A stretch of DNA of 64,000 bases from FEN-1139 sp964396375 (GTDB taxonomy: Bacteria > Myxococcota_A > Polyangia > Polyangiales > Polyangiaceae). The stretch is from contig CAYNEY010000010.1 in the NCBI GenBank assembly GCA_964396375.1, forward strand, positions 52,051 to 116,050, read 5' to 3'. Position numbers and translations under genes: made by a program. The notes under the pieces were generated by a model. It ran no database searches, was not told the origin of the DNA, and saw nothing but the letters and a program-made list of their open reading frames with translations. This document shows positions 51,218-59,466 of this stretch, one piece after another (position 1 is the stretch's first letter; every line of letters begins with the position of its first letter).

Positions 51218-51847
51218 TTACCTGGAATAGTACTCGACCACGTACTGCTCGCGAACCGCCGGCTCGTTCAACTCGTCGCGCACCGGCATAGTCCGCACCA
51301 CACCTACAAAGCTAGCCTTGTCAACCTCAAGCCAAGACGGCTTCGGACGGTTCTCCGATGCTTCCAATGCCGCAAGGATGAAACCGATCTTCCGGCTCGA
51401 TTCTCGCACTTCGATCCGATCGTTCGGATCAACGCGATAGCTCGGGATATTGACGCGTTTGCCGTTTACCAAGATGTGATTGTGCCGCACGATCTGACGC
51501 GCTTGCGCCCGGGTGGCGCAGAACCCCAGCCGATGCACCACGTTGTCGAGCCGTCGCTCCAACAAACCCAGCATCTCTTCACCGGTTCGCCCTTTGAGAG
51601 ACGTGGCCTCAGCGTAGTAGCTCCTAAACTGTTGCTCGAGTACCCCGTAGATGCGACGTGTCTTCTGCTTCTCACGAAGCCGAAGCGCATACTCGCTCAG
51701 TTTGACTCGTGCTTGCCCATGTTGACCGGGCGCGTACGGGCGCCGATTGATGGCGCATTTGTCAGAGAAGCATCGATCGCCCTTCAGGTAGAGCTTGCCA
51801 CCTTCACGACGACACAACTTACAAACCGGACCGATATACCGTGCCAT
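51218..51847 (-). CDS. rpsD: Small ribosomal subunit protein uS4
   Basis: 209 residues. It binds 16S rRNA early in 30S assembly. The start MARYIGPVCKLCRREGGKLY carries a zinc-type cysteine set (CKLC, then CFSDKC), so this is the C+ form. The S4 RNA-binding motif is seen in RLDNVVHRLGFCATRAQARQ and HNHILVNGKRVNIPSY. In E. coli S4 represses its own operon; no such site was identified here. It lies 113 bases from rpoA, the widest gap in the alpha part. Confidence 0.97.
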   Translation of the reverse strand: MARYIGPVCKLCRREGGKLYLKGDRCFSDKCAINRRPYAPGQHGQARVKLSEYALRLREKQKTRRIYGVLEQQFRSYYAEATSLKGRTGEEMLGLLERRLDNVVHRLGFCATRAQARQIVRHNHILVNGKRVNIPSYRVDPNDRIEVRESSRKIGFILAALEASENRPKPSWLEVDKASFVGVVRTMPVRDELNEPAVREQYVVEYYSR

Positions 51848-51858
51848 AGGACTCTACC

Positions 51859-52251
51859 TTAGACCCGACGCCGCTTGGGGGGTCGGCAACCATTGTGGGG
51901 AATGGGTGTGACGTCGCGCACCAACGTGACGCGGAAGCCCACCGATTGAAGAGCACGTAAGGCGCTCTCACGACCAGCTCCGGGGCCCTGTACGAACACC
52001 GCAACCGACCGCATTCCGTGTTCCTGGGCCCGCCGCCCCGCCTCCTCGGCGGCCAGCTGCGCCGCAAACGGCGTGCTTTTGCGCGAGCCCTTGAAGCCCC
52101 GCGAACCGGCGCTGGCCCAGGAGATTGTGCTGCCGTTCACATCCGAGATGGTGACGATGGTATTGTTGAAGGTTGACCGGATGTGGGCGATTCCCGCCGC
52201 CACGTTCTTTCGGACGACTTTCTTCGCAACGCGCTTCTTGGTGGCTGCCAT
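51859..52251 (-). CDS. rpsK: Small ribosomal subunit protein uS11
   Basis: 130 residues with the signature motifs GIAHIRSTFNNTIVTISDVN, SAGSRGFKGSRKSTPFAAQL and GRESALRALQSVGFRVTLVRDVTP (in parts), ending in PIPHNGCRPPKRRRV. Binds the 30S platform near the mRNA exit. Eleven bases upstream of rpsD; basic N-terminus (MAATKKRVAKKVVRKN) is typical. Confidence 0.97.
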   Translation of the reverse strand: MAATKKRVAKKVVRKNVAAGIAHIRSTFNNTIVTISDVNGSTISWASAGSRGFKGSRKSTPFAAQLAAEEAGRRAQEHGMRSVAVFVQGPGAGRESALRALQSVGFRVTLVRDVTPIPHNGCRPPKRRRV

Positions 52252-52287
52252 CTTTGCGTCTTTCTAACAGTTGTGCCGCTCAGGATC

Positions 52288-52677
52288 TCACTTCTTCGGG
52301 CCAGAAGCTGCGCTGCTGCGCGCCATCATGCCCTTGCGCGGTCCCTTGCGGGTTCGCGCGTTGGTGTGCGTGCGCTGGCCATTGACGGGGAGGCCCTTGC
52401 GGTGGCGGAGACCCCGGTAACACCCCAAGTCCATCAGACGCTTGATGTTCTGTTGGATCTCACGGCGCAGATCGCCTTCTACCTTGTATCCAGCCTCGAT
52501 CGTCTCACGGATCGCCTTCACGTCCGCTTCCGTGAGCTCATCGACCTTCCGATCGACAGGCACCCCTGCCTTCGCGCAGATCTGCCGAGCTGAGCACGGT
52601 CCAATGCCGAAGATGTAGGGGAGAGCAAATGCCACCGCCTTACGACGGGGGAGATCGATTCCTGCAATTCGTGCCAT
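52288..52677 (-). CDS. rpsM: Small ribosomal subunit protein uS13
   Basis: About 129 residues. The family start MARIAGIDLPRRKAVAFALP places the true start at 52677; 32 extra codons upstream overlap the rpmJ region and lack support. Later elements YIFGIGPCSARQICAKAG and GCYRGLRHRKGLPVNGQRTH are diagnostic. It contacts tRNA and the 50S bridge B1. The tail GPRKGMMARSSAASGPKK is basic. rpsM is preceded 20 bases upstream by rpmJ. Confidence 0.97.
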   Translation of the reverse strand: MARIAGIDLPRRKAVAFALPYIFGIGPCSARQICAKAGVPVDRKVDELTEADVKAIRETIEAGYKVEGDLRREIQQNIKRLMDLGCYRGLRHRKGLPVNGQRTHTNARTRKGPRKGMMARSSAASGPKK

Positions 52678-52697
52678 CGCTGTGTAACTCCGTCGAT

Positions 52698-52811
52698 TCA
52701 GCCTTGACGCTGCTTGTGACGCGGATTCTCGCAAATCACGCGGACGATACCCCGCCTGCGCACAATCTTGCACTTGTCGCAGATCTTCTTCACGCTGGGT
52801 CGAACCTTCAT
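52698..52811 (-). CDS. rpmJ: Large ribosomal subunit protein bL36
   Basis: 37 residues (MKVRPSVKKICDKCKIVRRR then GIVRVICENPRHKQRQG). The zinc ligands are the CDKC pair, the later Cys in VICENP and the His in PRHKQ, the full C+ form. It occupies the usual place between infA and rpsM, 11 bases after infA. Confidence 0.97.
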   Translation of the reverse strand: MKVRPSVKKICDKCKIVRRRGIVRVICENPRHKQRQG

Positions 52812-52822
52812 TTTTCCCTCAA

Positions 52823-53014
52823 TCAAAGCCTGTCGATAATCTGACCACGTACTCCGTCGAGCGTCGCTACCCGAACCCTGACCCGATCACCTACCAGCAC
52901 CCGAAGGAGATGTCTCCTCGCGGTGAGCTCCACACCTGCCTTCAGCCGCACACCGTTGTCAGCCATGACTTGGTAAAGCGCGTTCGGCAGGATCTGCTCG
53001 ATTGTTCCGGTCAA
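52823..53014 (-). CDS. infA: Translation initiation factor IF-1
   Basis: IF-1 binds the 30S A site and is a single OB-fold (S1-like) domain. The matching region begins LTGTIEQILPNALYQVMADN and continues through LLRVLVGDRVRVRVATLD to RGQIIDRL. Taken from the TTG at 53014 the product is 63 residues, about 8 fewer at the N-terminus than usual. Upstream, in frame back to a TGA, there is no ATG, GTG or TTG, only weak candidates such as an ACG or ATC downstream of AAGAGG. The real start is therefore uncertain and could be non-AUG or affected by a sequence error. No methionine aminopeptidase gene lies between it and adk. Confidence 0.85.
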   Translation of the reverse strand: MTGTIEQILPNALYQVMADNGVRLKAGVELTARRHLLRVLVGDRVRVRVATLDGVRGQIIDRL

Positions 53015-53063
53015 GATTTGCGTATCTGTCGTGATGACCTCTTCTCCGTCAGCTCCTCACGGG

Positions 53064-53690
53064 TTAGCTCTCGATCGCCGAAACCAGCCTGGCCGCCACC
53101 TCGTTCAGTGTGCCCACTCCATCGATGCGACGAAGCAGACCGGCCTGGGCATAAAATGGAATCAAAGCCGCGGTCATCACCTCATACTCATCAAGGCGAC
53201 GATTCACGGTTTCAGGCTGGTCGTCGGAGCGGTGCACGAGCTCCACGCCAGCGGGGGGAGGGTTATACTTGAGGTGGTAGATCTGTCCAGTCCGTTTGTC
53301 CGTCCGCCTCAGGGTCGCTCGCTCCAGAAGCTGCGACCGGGGTACATCGATAAGCAAAACATGCTCAATAGGCCGCTTGGCCGCCTCAAGAACTCTGTCC
53401 AGCTCCTCAGCTTGCCCAACCGTCCGCGGAAATCCGTCCAGAATGAAACCCGACTGCGCATCTCCTGCGGCCAATCGTTCTCGAACCAGATCGATCACGA
53501 GCTGATCTGGAACGAGCTGACCCGCTGACATGAACGTCTCGGCCTTCTTCCCGATTTCCGACCCCACCGTTCTCGCCGCACGAAGCATGTCGCCAGTCGA
53601 GATCGCCGGTACTCCGAGCCGGGCACTCAGCAACTGCGCCTGAGTTCCTTTCCCACTAGCCGGAGGTCCTACCATTACCAGACGTGCCAT
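53064..53690 (-). CDS. adk: Adenylate kinase
   Basis: 208 residues. Converts AMP and ATP into two ADP. The P-loop MVGPPASGKGTQAQLLSARL, the AMP site ISTGDMLRAA and GFPRTVGQAEEL, and the ATP-site arginine in RSDDQPETVNRRLDEY are present. The LID is the long type (LLERATLRRTDKRTGQIYHL), without the four-Cys zinc cluster. It sits between secY and infA; map, which often follows adk, is missing here. Confidence 0.97.
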   Translation of the reverse strand: MARLVMVGPPASGKGTQAQLLSARLGVPAISTGDMLRAARTVGSEIGKKAETFMSAGQLVPDQLVIDLVRERLAAGDAQSGFILDGFPRTVGQAEELDRVLEAAKRPIEHVLLIDVPRSQLLERATLRRTDKRTGQIYHLKYNPPPAGVELVHRSDDQPETVNRRLDEYEVMTAALIPFYAQAGLLRRIDGVGTLNEVAARLVSAIES

Positions 53691-53703
53691 TGTCTACCCC
53701 CGC

Positions 53704-55032
53704 CTAGGCGGGCCTCCTGCCACTCAGTCGCGTCGGAGCAGTGCCGCTCAGTCCTTCGTAGCTGTTGGTGATGAGGTGGGCCTCGATCTGGTTCACGGTT
53801 TCGAGAGCCACACCCACCACAATGATGAGGCTGGTGCCACCGAATTGGAACGGCACCCGAAAAACCTGGAAGACCAGCGTTGGCACGATGCAGATCACTG
53901 CCAAATAGATAGAGCCCCCGACAGTAATCCGACTGATCACACCGTCGATATACTCCGCCGTCCGCCGACCGGGTCGGATCCCGGGGATATTGGCCTGCTG
54001 CTTCTTCAGGTTGTCAGCTACGTCCACCGGCTGGAACGTCACCGCGGTGTAGAAGAAGGTGAAGAAGATAATCAACGCGCCGAACAGCGTGTGAAACATC
54101 CAGTCGCCACGAGTCAACATCGCGCTCAATTCCTGCATCCCAGGAATGTTGAAGCTCTGAAGCGTCGCGGGAAACATCAGAAGGCTGGATGCGAAAATGG
54201 GTGGAATCATGCTCGCCATGTTCACCCGGAGAGGTAGAAACGCCGGCTGCCCACCATACACACGCTTTCCCACCTGCCTGCGCGAATACTGGATGGGGAT
54301 CCGACGCTGTGCGCGTTCGAAGAACACCACCACGGCGATACTGACAACCAAAGTTGCCGCGATCATGGCGATGGCGAGCGGCTCGAGCGAGCTACCCTTA
54401 CCCCACATCTGACCAATCGCCTGCGGCACGTTGGCCACGATACCCGCGAAGATAATCAAGGACGTACCATTACCAATACCACGATCGGTGATCTGCTCTC
54501 CGAGCCACATCACCAGCATGGTACCGGTAGTGAGCGTGACCATCGTCAGCAACCGGAAGCCCCATCCTGGACTTGCCACCACATCGCCGAAACGCCCGCC
54601 TCCCATGTCCGTGTTGTTGAGCCCCTCAAGCCACATCGAGACCCCGAAGGACTGAAAGAGACTCAAGAACAAGGTACCATAGCGGGTCCACTGCTCGAGC
54701 TTCCGCCGCCCGGATTCTCCCTCCTTGCGAAGCTCCTCCACCTGCCGACTCACCAACCCCATCAGCTGCATGATGATGCTGGCCGAGATGTAGGGCATGA
54801 TGCCAAGCGCAAAGATCGACAGGTTCCCGAGCGCACCGCCGCTGAAGAGGTTGAATAGGCCGAGAAGGCCTCCGTCTCCCGAAACGATCCGATTCATCAC
54901 CGACCTGTCCACGCCGGGGGTACTGACGAACACCCCCACGCGGTACAAGGCGAGCAACACCAGCGTGAAGATGATCCTTCGCCGAAGCTCAGGGATCTTG
55001 CCGATGCCCGACAGGCCGTTGATCAGGGCCAT
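53704..55032 (-). CDS. secY: Protein translocase subunit SecY
   Basis: 442 residues with ten membrane helices, the central pore of the SecYEG channel. The start MALINGLSGIGKIPELRRRI, the plug region SVMNRIVSGDGGLLGLFN, GTSLIIFAGIVANVPQAI and the cytoplasmic loop PFQFGGTSLIIVVGVALETV near the end are typical. It lies seven bases after rplO and 14 before adk, the normal spc order. Nothing unusual was seen. Confidence 0.98.
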   Translation of the reverse strand: MALINGLSGIGKIPELRRRIIFTLVLLALYRVGVFVSTPGVDRSVMNRIVSGDGGLLGLFNLFSGGALGNLSIFALGIMPYISASIIMQLMGLVSRQVEELRKEGESGRRKLEQWTRYGTLFLSLFQSFGVSMWLEGLNNTDMGGGRFGDVVASPGWGFRLLTMVTLTTGTMLVMWLGEQITDRGIGNGTSLIIFAGIVANVPQAIGQMWGKGSSLEPLAIAMIAATLVVSIAVVVFFERAQRRIPIQYSRRQVGKRVYGGQPAFLPLRVNMASMIPPIFASSLLMFPATLQSFNIPGMQELSAMLTRGDWMFHTLFGALIIFFTFFYTAVTFQPVDVADNLKKQQANIPGIRPGRRTAEYIDGVISRITVGGSIYLAVICIVPTLVFQVFRVPFQFGGTSLIIVVGVALETVNQIEAHLITNSYEGLSGTAPTRLSGRRPA

Positions 55033-55038
55033 GCTTAC

Positions 55039-55518
55039 CTAGCCCGCCTGCTGTTCTTCCGGCTGTGAACCGAGCCGCACCACTTTGCCCCCAGCAGCTT
55101 CAATCTTTGCCACAGCCGATGCGCTAAATCCGCCAGCCTCCACCGTCAAGGCTCGAGTCAGGTTGCCGACACCCAGAATCTTCACGGCTACTCCCTGCCC
55201 CTGTACCAAACGCGAGGTCCGCAGAAGTGCTTCATCAACCTTGGTACCGGCAGAAAAACGCTCCAGCTGTCCTACATTGATGGCAACCACCGGAGTCGCA
55301 AACGGATTGCGGAAACCACGCTTTGGAAGCCGGCGCTGCATAGGGGTCTGACCACCCTGAAAGTGCTTCTTCCCAATGTTACCGGTGCTCCGCGCCTTCT
55401 GGCCTTTCTGCCCACGCCCTGCAGTCTTACCGAGGCCAGTACCAATCCCACGCCCCAGCCGTTTCGCGTGTTTGCGAGAACCCTCGGGCGGACAGAGAGC
55501 CGAAAGAATCGCGCTCAT
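55039..55518 (-). CDS. rplO: Large ribosomal subunit protein uL15
   Basis: 159 residues. Glycine-rich N-terminus GSRKHAKRLGRGIGTGLGKT followed by AGRGQKGQKARSTG and RRLPKRGFRNPFATPVVAIN, the uL15 signature. A 50S assembly protein. Its start overlaps the rpmD stop (ATGA at 55515-55518), indicating coupled translation. Confidence 0.97.
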   Translation of the reverse strand: MSAILSALCPPEGSRKHAKRLGRGIGTGLGKTAGRGQKGQKARSTGNIGKKHFQGGQTPMQRRLPKRGFRNPFATPVVAINVGQLERFSAGTKVDEALLRTSRLVQGQGVAVKILGVGNLTRALTVEAGGFSASAVAKIEAAGGKVVRLGSQPEEQQAG

Positions 55519-55703
55519 GACTGCTTCTCCTCGACGCGCACCAGGTGCAGAACCTTCTTGATCATGCCCCGAAAAGACGGCGTGTTGTCGACACTGACCG
55601 CCGAACCAAGCCCCCGCAGGCCCAAGCCACGGAGGATCCTCCGGTGCGGGTGCGGGCGACCAATCTCGCTACCGGTTTGCGTAACCAAGAGCTTCAAAGT
55701 CAT
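55515..55703 (-). CDS. rpmD: Large ribosomal subunit protein uL30
   Basis: 62 residues (MTLKLLVTQTGSEIGRPHPH and so on to LVRVEEKQS). The elements RILRGLGLRGLGSAVSVDNT and FRGMIKKVLHLVRVEE match uL30. The ATG at 55703 overlaps the rpsE stop and the gene end overlaps the rplO start. Upstream in-frame codons fall inside rpsE and are not part of it. Confidence 0.95.
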   Translation of the reverse strand: MTLKLLVTQTGSEIGRPHPHRRILRGLGLRGLGSAVSVDNTPSFRGMIKKVLHLVRVEEKQS

Positions 55704-56281
55704 GATGCGCTGGATCCCTCGTTGGAAGCCACGATCGAAGACGCCACCCGAGCGGCCGACGCCATCGCCGCCACCGGATAGTCGCAGGTCACTTCCTCCA
55801 CACTCCGCTCCCGGGCGGCTGCCACCTGTTCGGGCATGCGAAGACCTTTCAAGGCCTCGATTGTCGCATTGACCACGTTGTGCTTGTTGGAAGATCCGAG
55901 ACACTTAGTCAAAATGTCGTGGATGCCTGCAGACTCCACCACCGCCCGCACCGCACCACCCGCGATCACACCGGTGCCTGGACCCGCCGGACGCAGGAGC
56001 ACACGCCCCGCTCCAAACTCGCCAATGACCTCATGCGGAATGGTGGCGCCGATCGTCGGCACCTTGAACATGTTCTTTCGGGCCTGATCGTTGCCTTTGC
56101 GAATCGCCTCGGGCACCTCGTTGGCCTTACCGAGACCCACGCCGACGTGACCGGACTCGTCGCCAACCACCACCAGCGCCGCGAAGCTGAAGCGACGTCC
56201 GCCCTTCACCACCTTCGCGACGCGGTTGATGTGAATGACGCGTTCCTTGAGCTTTTCCTCGTCCAGATGATCCAGTGCCAT
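55700..56281 (-). CDS. rpsE: Small ribosomal subunit protein uS5
   Basis: About 193 residues from the ATG at 56281, which has GGGAG about seven bases upstream and gives the normal start MALDHLDEEKLKERVIHIN. Signature GGRRFSFAALVVVGDESGHV, then AGTG-type loop GPGTGVIAGGAVRAVVESAG. It helps decoding fidelity and mRNA helicase function. The C-terminal 35 residues (AAMASAARVASSIVASNEGS) are Ala/Ser-rich, longer than in E. coli. Confidence 0.97.
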   Translation of the reverse strand: MALDHLDEEKLKERVIHINRVAKVVKGGRRFSFAALVVVGDESGHVGVGLGKANEVPEAIRKGNDQARKNMFKVPTIGATIPHEVIGEFGAGRVLLRPAGPGTGVIAGGAVRAVVESAGIHDILTKCLGSSNKHNVVNATIEALKGLRMPEQVAAARERSVEEVTCDYPVAAMASAARVASSIVASNEGSSAS

Positions 56282-56349
56282 CGCTGCTCCCGACCGTCCG
56301 TCCACCCGTCGGGTGCCTCAGAGGAGGCACCTCGAGCGGAGTAGACATC

Positions 56350-56709
56350 TTAGAAACTGAGTCCTGCTTTGCGAGCACCCTCTGCCAGGGCCTTAATCCG
56401 GCCGTGGTAGAGGTATCCATTTCGATCGAAGACAATCTTGTTCACCGTCTTCGTGAGGCAGATCTGCGCGATCAACGCCCCCACTTGGCGCGCCGACTCG
56501 GTCTTGCTCGCCTCCTTCACACTCTCCTTCAGATCACCAGAGAGCGTCGAAGCCGCAGCAATCGTCACCCCGCGCGTGTCGTCGACAACCTGCGCGTAGA
56601 TGTGCTTTCCACTGCGAAAAACGCTGAGCCGCGGCCGCTCCGGCGTACCGGAGAGACGGTTTCGAATCCCGAGCTTACGACGCTCACGTCCCGTTATCTT
56701 GCGTGCCAT
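56350..56709 (-). CDS. rplR: Large ribosomal subunit protein uL18
   Basis: 119 residues, 5S rRNA binder. RERRKLGIRNRLSGTPERPR, LSVFRSGKHIYAQVVDDTRG and VFDRNGYLYHGRIKALAEGA (with ARKAGLSF end) are diagnostic. It lies 20 bases after rplF and 68 before rpsE. Confidence 0.97.
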   Translation of the reverse strand: MARKITGRERRKLGIRNRLSGTPERPRLSVFRSGKHIYAQVVDDTRGVTIAAASTLSGDLKESVKEASKTESARQVGALIAQICLTKTVNKIVFDRNGYLYHGRIKALAEGARKAGLSF

Positions 56710-56729
56710 GCTTGGAGCTTCCTTCGGGC

Positions 56730-57329
56730 CTACTTGCGGCCCTTGCCAGCCTTGCCGGCCTTCTTGCGAACCTTCTCACCTCGGTACCGAATCCCCTTGC
56801 CACCATAAGGCTCCGGAGGTCGAAATCCCCGAATAGTAGCGCACAGCTGACCAAGCGTTGCCTTGTCCGCCGATGTCAGAATCAGCATCGTTCCCTTGGC
56901 CTCAGCCGGAATCTGCGCGCTCACGCCCGGCGGCAACACGATGCTCTCGGGATGCGAGAGACCGACCGTGAAGGTTACCGTGTTACCCTTCAGCTCGCAC
57001 CGGTAGCCAGTGCCTACCAGCTCCAATCCGCGCTCGAAGCCCTCAGCAACACCCTTCACCATGCTTGCGAGAAGCGCTCGCTCCAGTCCCTGAAGCCGCG
57101 CTCCGTCACGCCCAGGTCGATCACTGGTGATACACAGAGCGCCGTCCTTGAGCTCAACGAAAACGCCACCATTAACCGCCCTGCCCAGGTTACCCTTGGG
57201 ACCCTTCACGTCCACCCGATTACCGTTGACGGTTACGTTCACGCCCTTCGGAATTGGGATTGGTCGCTTACCAACCCGCGAAAGCTTCGGGGCCGAAGCG
57301 TCCACTGCCTGTACTGCTTGCTGAGTCAT
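56730..57329 (-). CDS. rplF: Large ribosomal subunit protein uL6
   Basis: 199 residues from the ATG at 57329 that overlaps the rpsH stop (ATGA). The N-terminus carries an unusual 15-residue lead (MTQQAVQAVDASAPKLS) before the normal SRVGKRPIPIPKGVNVTV. Later LVGTGYRCELKGNTVTFTVG and PYGGKGIRYRGEKVRKKAGK are the second-domain and tail signatures. The long upstream frame is read-through of rpsH and not used. Confidence 0.96.
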   Translation of the reverse strand: MTQQAVQAVDASAPKLSRVGKRPIPIPKGVNVTVNGNRVDVKGPKGNLGRAVNGGVFVELKDGALCITSDRPGRDGARLQGLERALLASMVKGVAEGFERGLELVGTGYRCELKGNTVTFTVGLSHPESIVLPPGVSAQIPAEAKGTMLILTSADKATLGQLCATIRGFRPPEPYGGKGIRYRGEKVRKKAGKAGKGRK

Positions 57330-57730
57330 CACCAGACCTCGCAGAGTAGTTCGCCACCAATCTTCCGCCGCCGAGCCTCGTTGTCGCTCAGCACGCCCTG
57401 TGAGGTGCTGAGGATCGAAACGCCCAGGCCGCTCAGAACGCGCGGGATCTCTCCGTATCCGACGTACACTCGCCGACCAGGGCGAGATACCCGCTTCATC
57501 CCGGCAAACGCGCACTTTCTGTCGCGTCCGTACTTCAGCGTAACAGTGATCACGGGTGCCTTTTTCGGCCCCCACTCCTCCTGTTGCACATCCGCCACGA
57601 AGCCTTCAGCCTTTAGCAACTCAGCTACAGCCTTTTTTACGCGACTCGCGGGGATCCGCGCCACCTCATGGCGCGCCAACGCGGCGTTTCGAAGCCGTGC
57701 CAACATGTCTGCGATCGGATCGCTGTTCAT
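57329..57730 (-). CDS. rpsH: Small ribosomal subunit protein uS8
   Basis: 133 residues. The start MNSDPIADMLARLRNAALAR and the end VSILSTSQGVLSDNEARRRK then IGGELLCEVW match uS8, which binds the central domain of 16S rRNA. In E. coli it represses the spc operon by binding the rplE region; no such site was identified here. Four bases after rpsN. Confidence 0.97.
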   Translation of the reverse strand: MNSDPIADMLARLRNAALARHEVARIPASRVKKAVAELLKAEGFVADVQQEEWGPKKAPVITVTLKYGRDRKCAFAGMKRVSRPGRRVYVGYGEIPRVLSGLGVSILSTSQGVLSDNEARRRKIGGELLCEVW

Positions 57731-57734
57731 GGTC

Positions 57735-57920
57735 TCACCAGCTCGCCTTTGTTACGCCGGGCAACTCACCCCGCAAAGCCATCAATCGGAAGCAGAGTCG
57801 GCACAGCTTGAAGTCCCGATACACTGCCTTCGATCGTCCACATACCTGACACCGGGTTCCCGCTCGCGTCGAGAACTTCGGTGGTCTATTCATCTTCGCC
57901 CACTGGCATGCGCGCGCCAT
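57735..57920 (-). CDS. rpsN: Small ribosomal subunit protein uS14, zinc type
   Basis: 61 residues, the short zinc-binding form: the ligands are CQVC in TRCQVCGRSKAVYRDF and CRLC in KLCRLCFRLMALRGELPG. It starts MARACQWAKMNRPPKFSTRA. The long zinc-free form (about 100 residues) is not present. Fits six bases after rplE. Confidence 0.96.
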   Translation of the reverse strand: MARACQWAKMNRPPKFSTRAGTRCQVCGRSKAVYRDFKLCRLCFRLMALRGELPGVTKASW

Positions 57921-57926
57921 GTCTCA

Positions 57927-58484
57927 TCAACTCCTGAAAGGCACTCCGAGGAACGCGAGGAGCTGTCGGGCTTCCTCGTCAGTCCGGGCCGTGGTGACCA
58001 TAGTGACGTTCATTCCCTTGACCTTCTCGACCTTGTCGAAGTTGACCTCGGGAAACACGATTTGCTCTTTGAGCCCCAACGTGTAATTGCCGGCTCCGTC
58101 GAATCCGCGGTTGCTCACTCCGCGAAAGTCACGAACACGTGGCAGCGCCAGCGACACCAAACGGTCGAGGAACTCCCACATGCGCTCACGACGCAGCGTG
58201 ACCGTCACGCCCACCGGTGTACCCTCCCGCAGCTTGAAGTTTGCGATGGACTTCTTGGCCTGTCGCACCACCGGCTTCTGGCCGGTAATCGCCATCACTT
58301 CTTCCACAGCCTTGTCAATGAGCTTCGGATTGGCAGTCGCCTCCCCGAGCCCCACATTCACGACAATCTTGGTCAGCCGCGGAACCTGCATCGGGTTCTT
58401 GTACCCGAAGCGCTCGGTCAGCTTCTTGGTGATCTCGCTCTTGTACCGCTCACGCAGGCGGGGAGCTACCGTGTCTTGACCCAT
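57927..58484 (-). CDS. rplE: Large ribosomal subunit protein uL5
   Basis: 185 residues, 5S rRNA and P-site tRNA contact. Diagnostic stretches: RLTKIVVNVGLGEATANPKL, GQKPVVRQAKKSIANFKLRE, LPRVRDFRGVSNRGFDGAGN and MNVTMVTTARTDEEARQLLA. Four bases after rplX, six before rpsN. Confidence 0.97.
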   Translation of the reverse strand: MGQDTVAPRLRERYKSEITKKLTERFGYKNPMQVPRLTKIVVNVGLGEATANPKLIDKAVEEVMAITGQKPVVRQAKKSIANFKLREGTPVGVTVTLRRERMWEFLDRLVSLALPRVRDFRGVSNRGFDGAGNYTLGLKEQIVFPEVNFDKVEKVKGMNVTMVTTARTDEEARQLLAFLGVPFRS

Positions 58485-58488
58485 GGCT

Positions 58489-58803
58489 CTACTCCTGACC
58501 CGAGATGGTCGCGCCGCTCTTGGCCACGCGACACTTCTTGCCGTCGACAGTTCGGTTCCGCACCCGTGTAGGCTTGTTGGTCTGCGGATCGACGGGCATC
58601 ACCTTACAGGCCCGAATCGGCGCATTCACCTCCAAGATCCCACCCGGACGCTCAGGCATTGACTTGACGTGCTTCTTTATCTTGTTCACGCCCTCGACAA
58701 CCACCTGGCCTCGCTCGGGCAGAACCTTCTCCACACGTCCGCGCTTGCCCTTATCATCGCCGCTAATTACGACGACCATGTCACCTTTGCGTAGGCGAGC
58801 CAT
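58489..58803 (-). CDS. rplX: Large ribosomal subunit protein uL24
   Basis: 104 residues. The start MARLRKGDMVVVISGDDKGK carries the KOW motif, followed by GRVEKVLPERGQVVVEGVNK and the end KKCRVAKSGATISGQE. Assembly initiator of the 50S subunit. The ATG at 58803 overlaps the rplN stop (ATGA). Confidence 0.97.
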   Translation of the reverse strand: MARLRKGDMVVVISGDDKGKRGRVEKVLPERGQVVVEGVNKIKKHVKSMPERPGGILEVNAPIRACKVMPVDPQTNKPTRVRNRTVDGKKCRVAKSGATISGQE

Positions 58804-59171
58804 CACAGCACCTCCGGCGCAAGCGAAATAATCTTCATGAACCCACGACCACGCAGCTCACGCGCCACTGGCCCGAAGATGCGAGTTCCGATCGGTTCCT
58901 GCTGGTTGTTGATGAGCACTGCGCTGTTGGCATCGAACTTGATGTAGCTGCCGTCCGGACGTCGATACTCACGTCGAGTGCGCACCACAACCGCCTTGGC
59001 TCGCTCGCCCTTCTTGACCTTTGACCCCGGCATCGCGTCGCGGATACTCACCACGATCACATCGCCGAGGCCTGCGTAGCGGCGCCTCGATCCGCCCAGA
59101 ACCTTGATGCACTGCACTACTTTGGCCCCGGAGTTATCCGCCACATCCAGGATGCTTTCCATCTGGATCAT
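58803..59171 (-). CDS. rplN: Large ribosomal subunit protein uL14
   Basis: 122 residues. MIQMESILDVADNSGAKVVQ at the start, GDVIVVSIRDAMPGSKVKKG in the middle and GTRIFGPVARELRGRGFMKI near the end identify uL14, which forms an intersubunit bridge. One base after rpsQ, overlapping rplX by one base. Confidence 0.97.
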   Translation of the reverse strand: MIQMESILDVADNSGAKVVQCIKVLGGSRRRYAGLGDVIVVSIRDAMPGSKVKKGERAKAVVVRTRREYRRPDGSYIKFDANSAVLINNQQEPIGTRIFGPVARELRGRGFMKIISLAPEVL

Positions 59172-59172
59172 G

Positions 59173-59466
59173 TCAGCTCAGCTCCTGTTCTGCGCGCTTG
59201 ATCAGCCGCGAGGCCATCCAACGTTTGGTGCTCGACAGCGGCCGGTGCTCCTGGATCTCAACCCTGTCACCGATCCGGTACTGGTTGGTCTCATCGTGGG
59301 CCTTATACTTCGTGCGCACGCGCACGTACTTCTTGTACTTGGCGTCAACCTTGAGACGAATCACCTCCACGGTGATGGTCTTGTCCATCTTGTCGCTGGT
59401 CACGACTCCGACCAGTTTGCGACGCCGGCTGGCCGTCGCCTTTACTGCTGAGGTCTGGTCGCTCAT
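59173..59466 (-). CDS. rpsQ: Small ribosomal subunit protein uS17
   Basis: 97 residues from MSDQTSAVKATASRRRKLVG; three upstream codons (a MRA lead) are unnecessary. VVTSDKMDKTITVEVIRLKV, KAHDETNQYRIGDRVEIQEH and RPLSSTKRW are the OB-fold signatures of uS17. Overlaps the rpmC stop (ATGA). The C-terminal RLIKRAEQELS is standard. Confidence 0.97.
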   Translation of the reverse strand: MSDQTSAVKATASRRRKLVGVVTSDKMDKTITVEVIRLKVDAKYKKYVRVRTKYKAHDETNQYRIGDRVEIQEHRPLSSTKRWMASRLIKRAEQELS

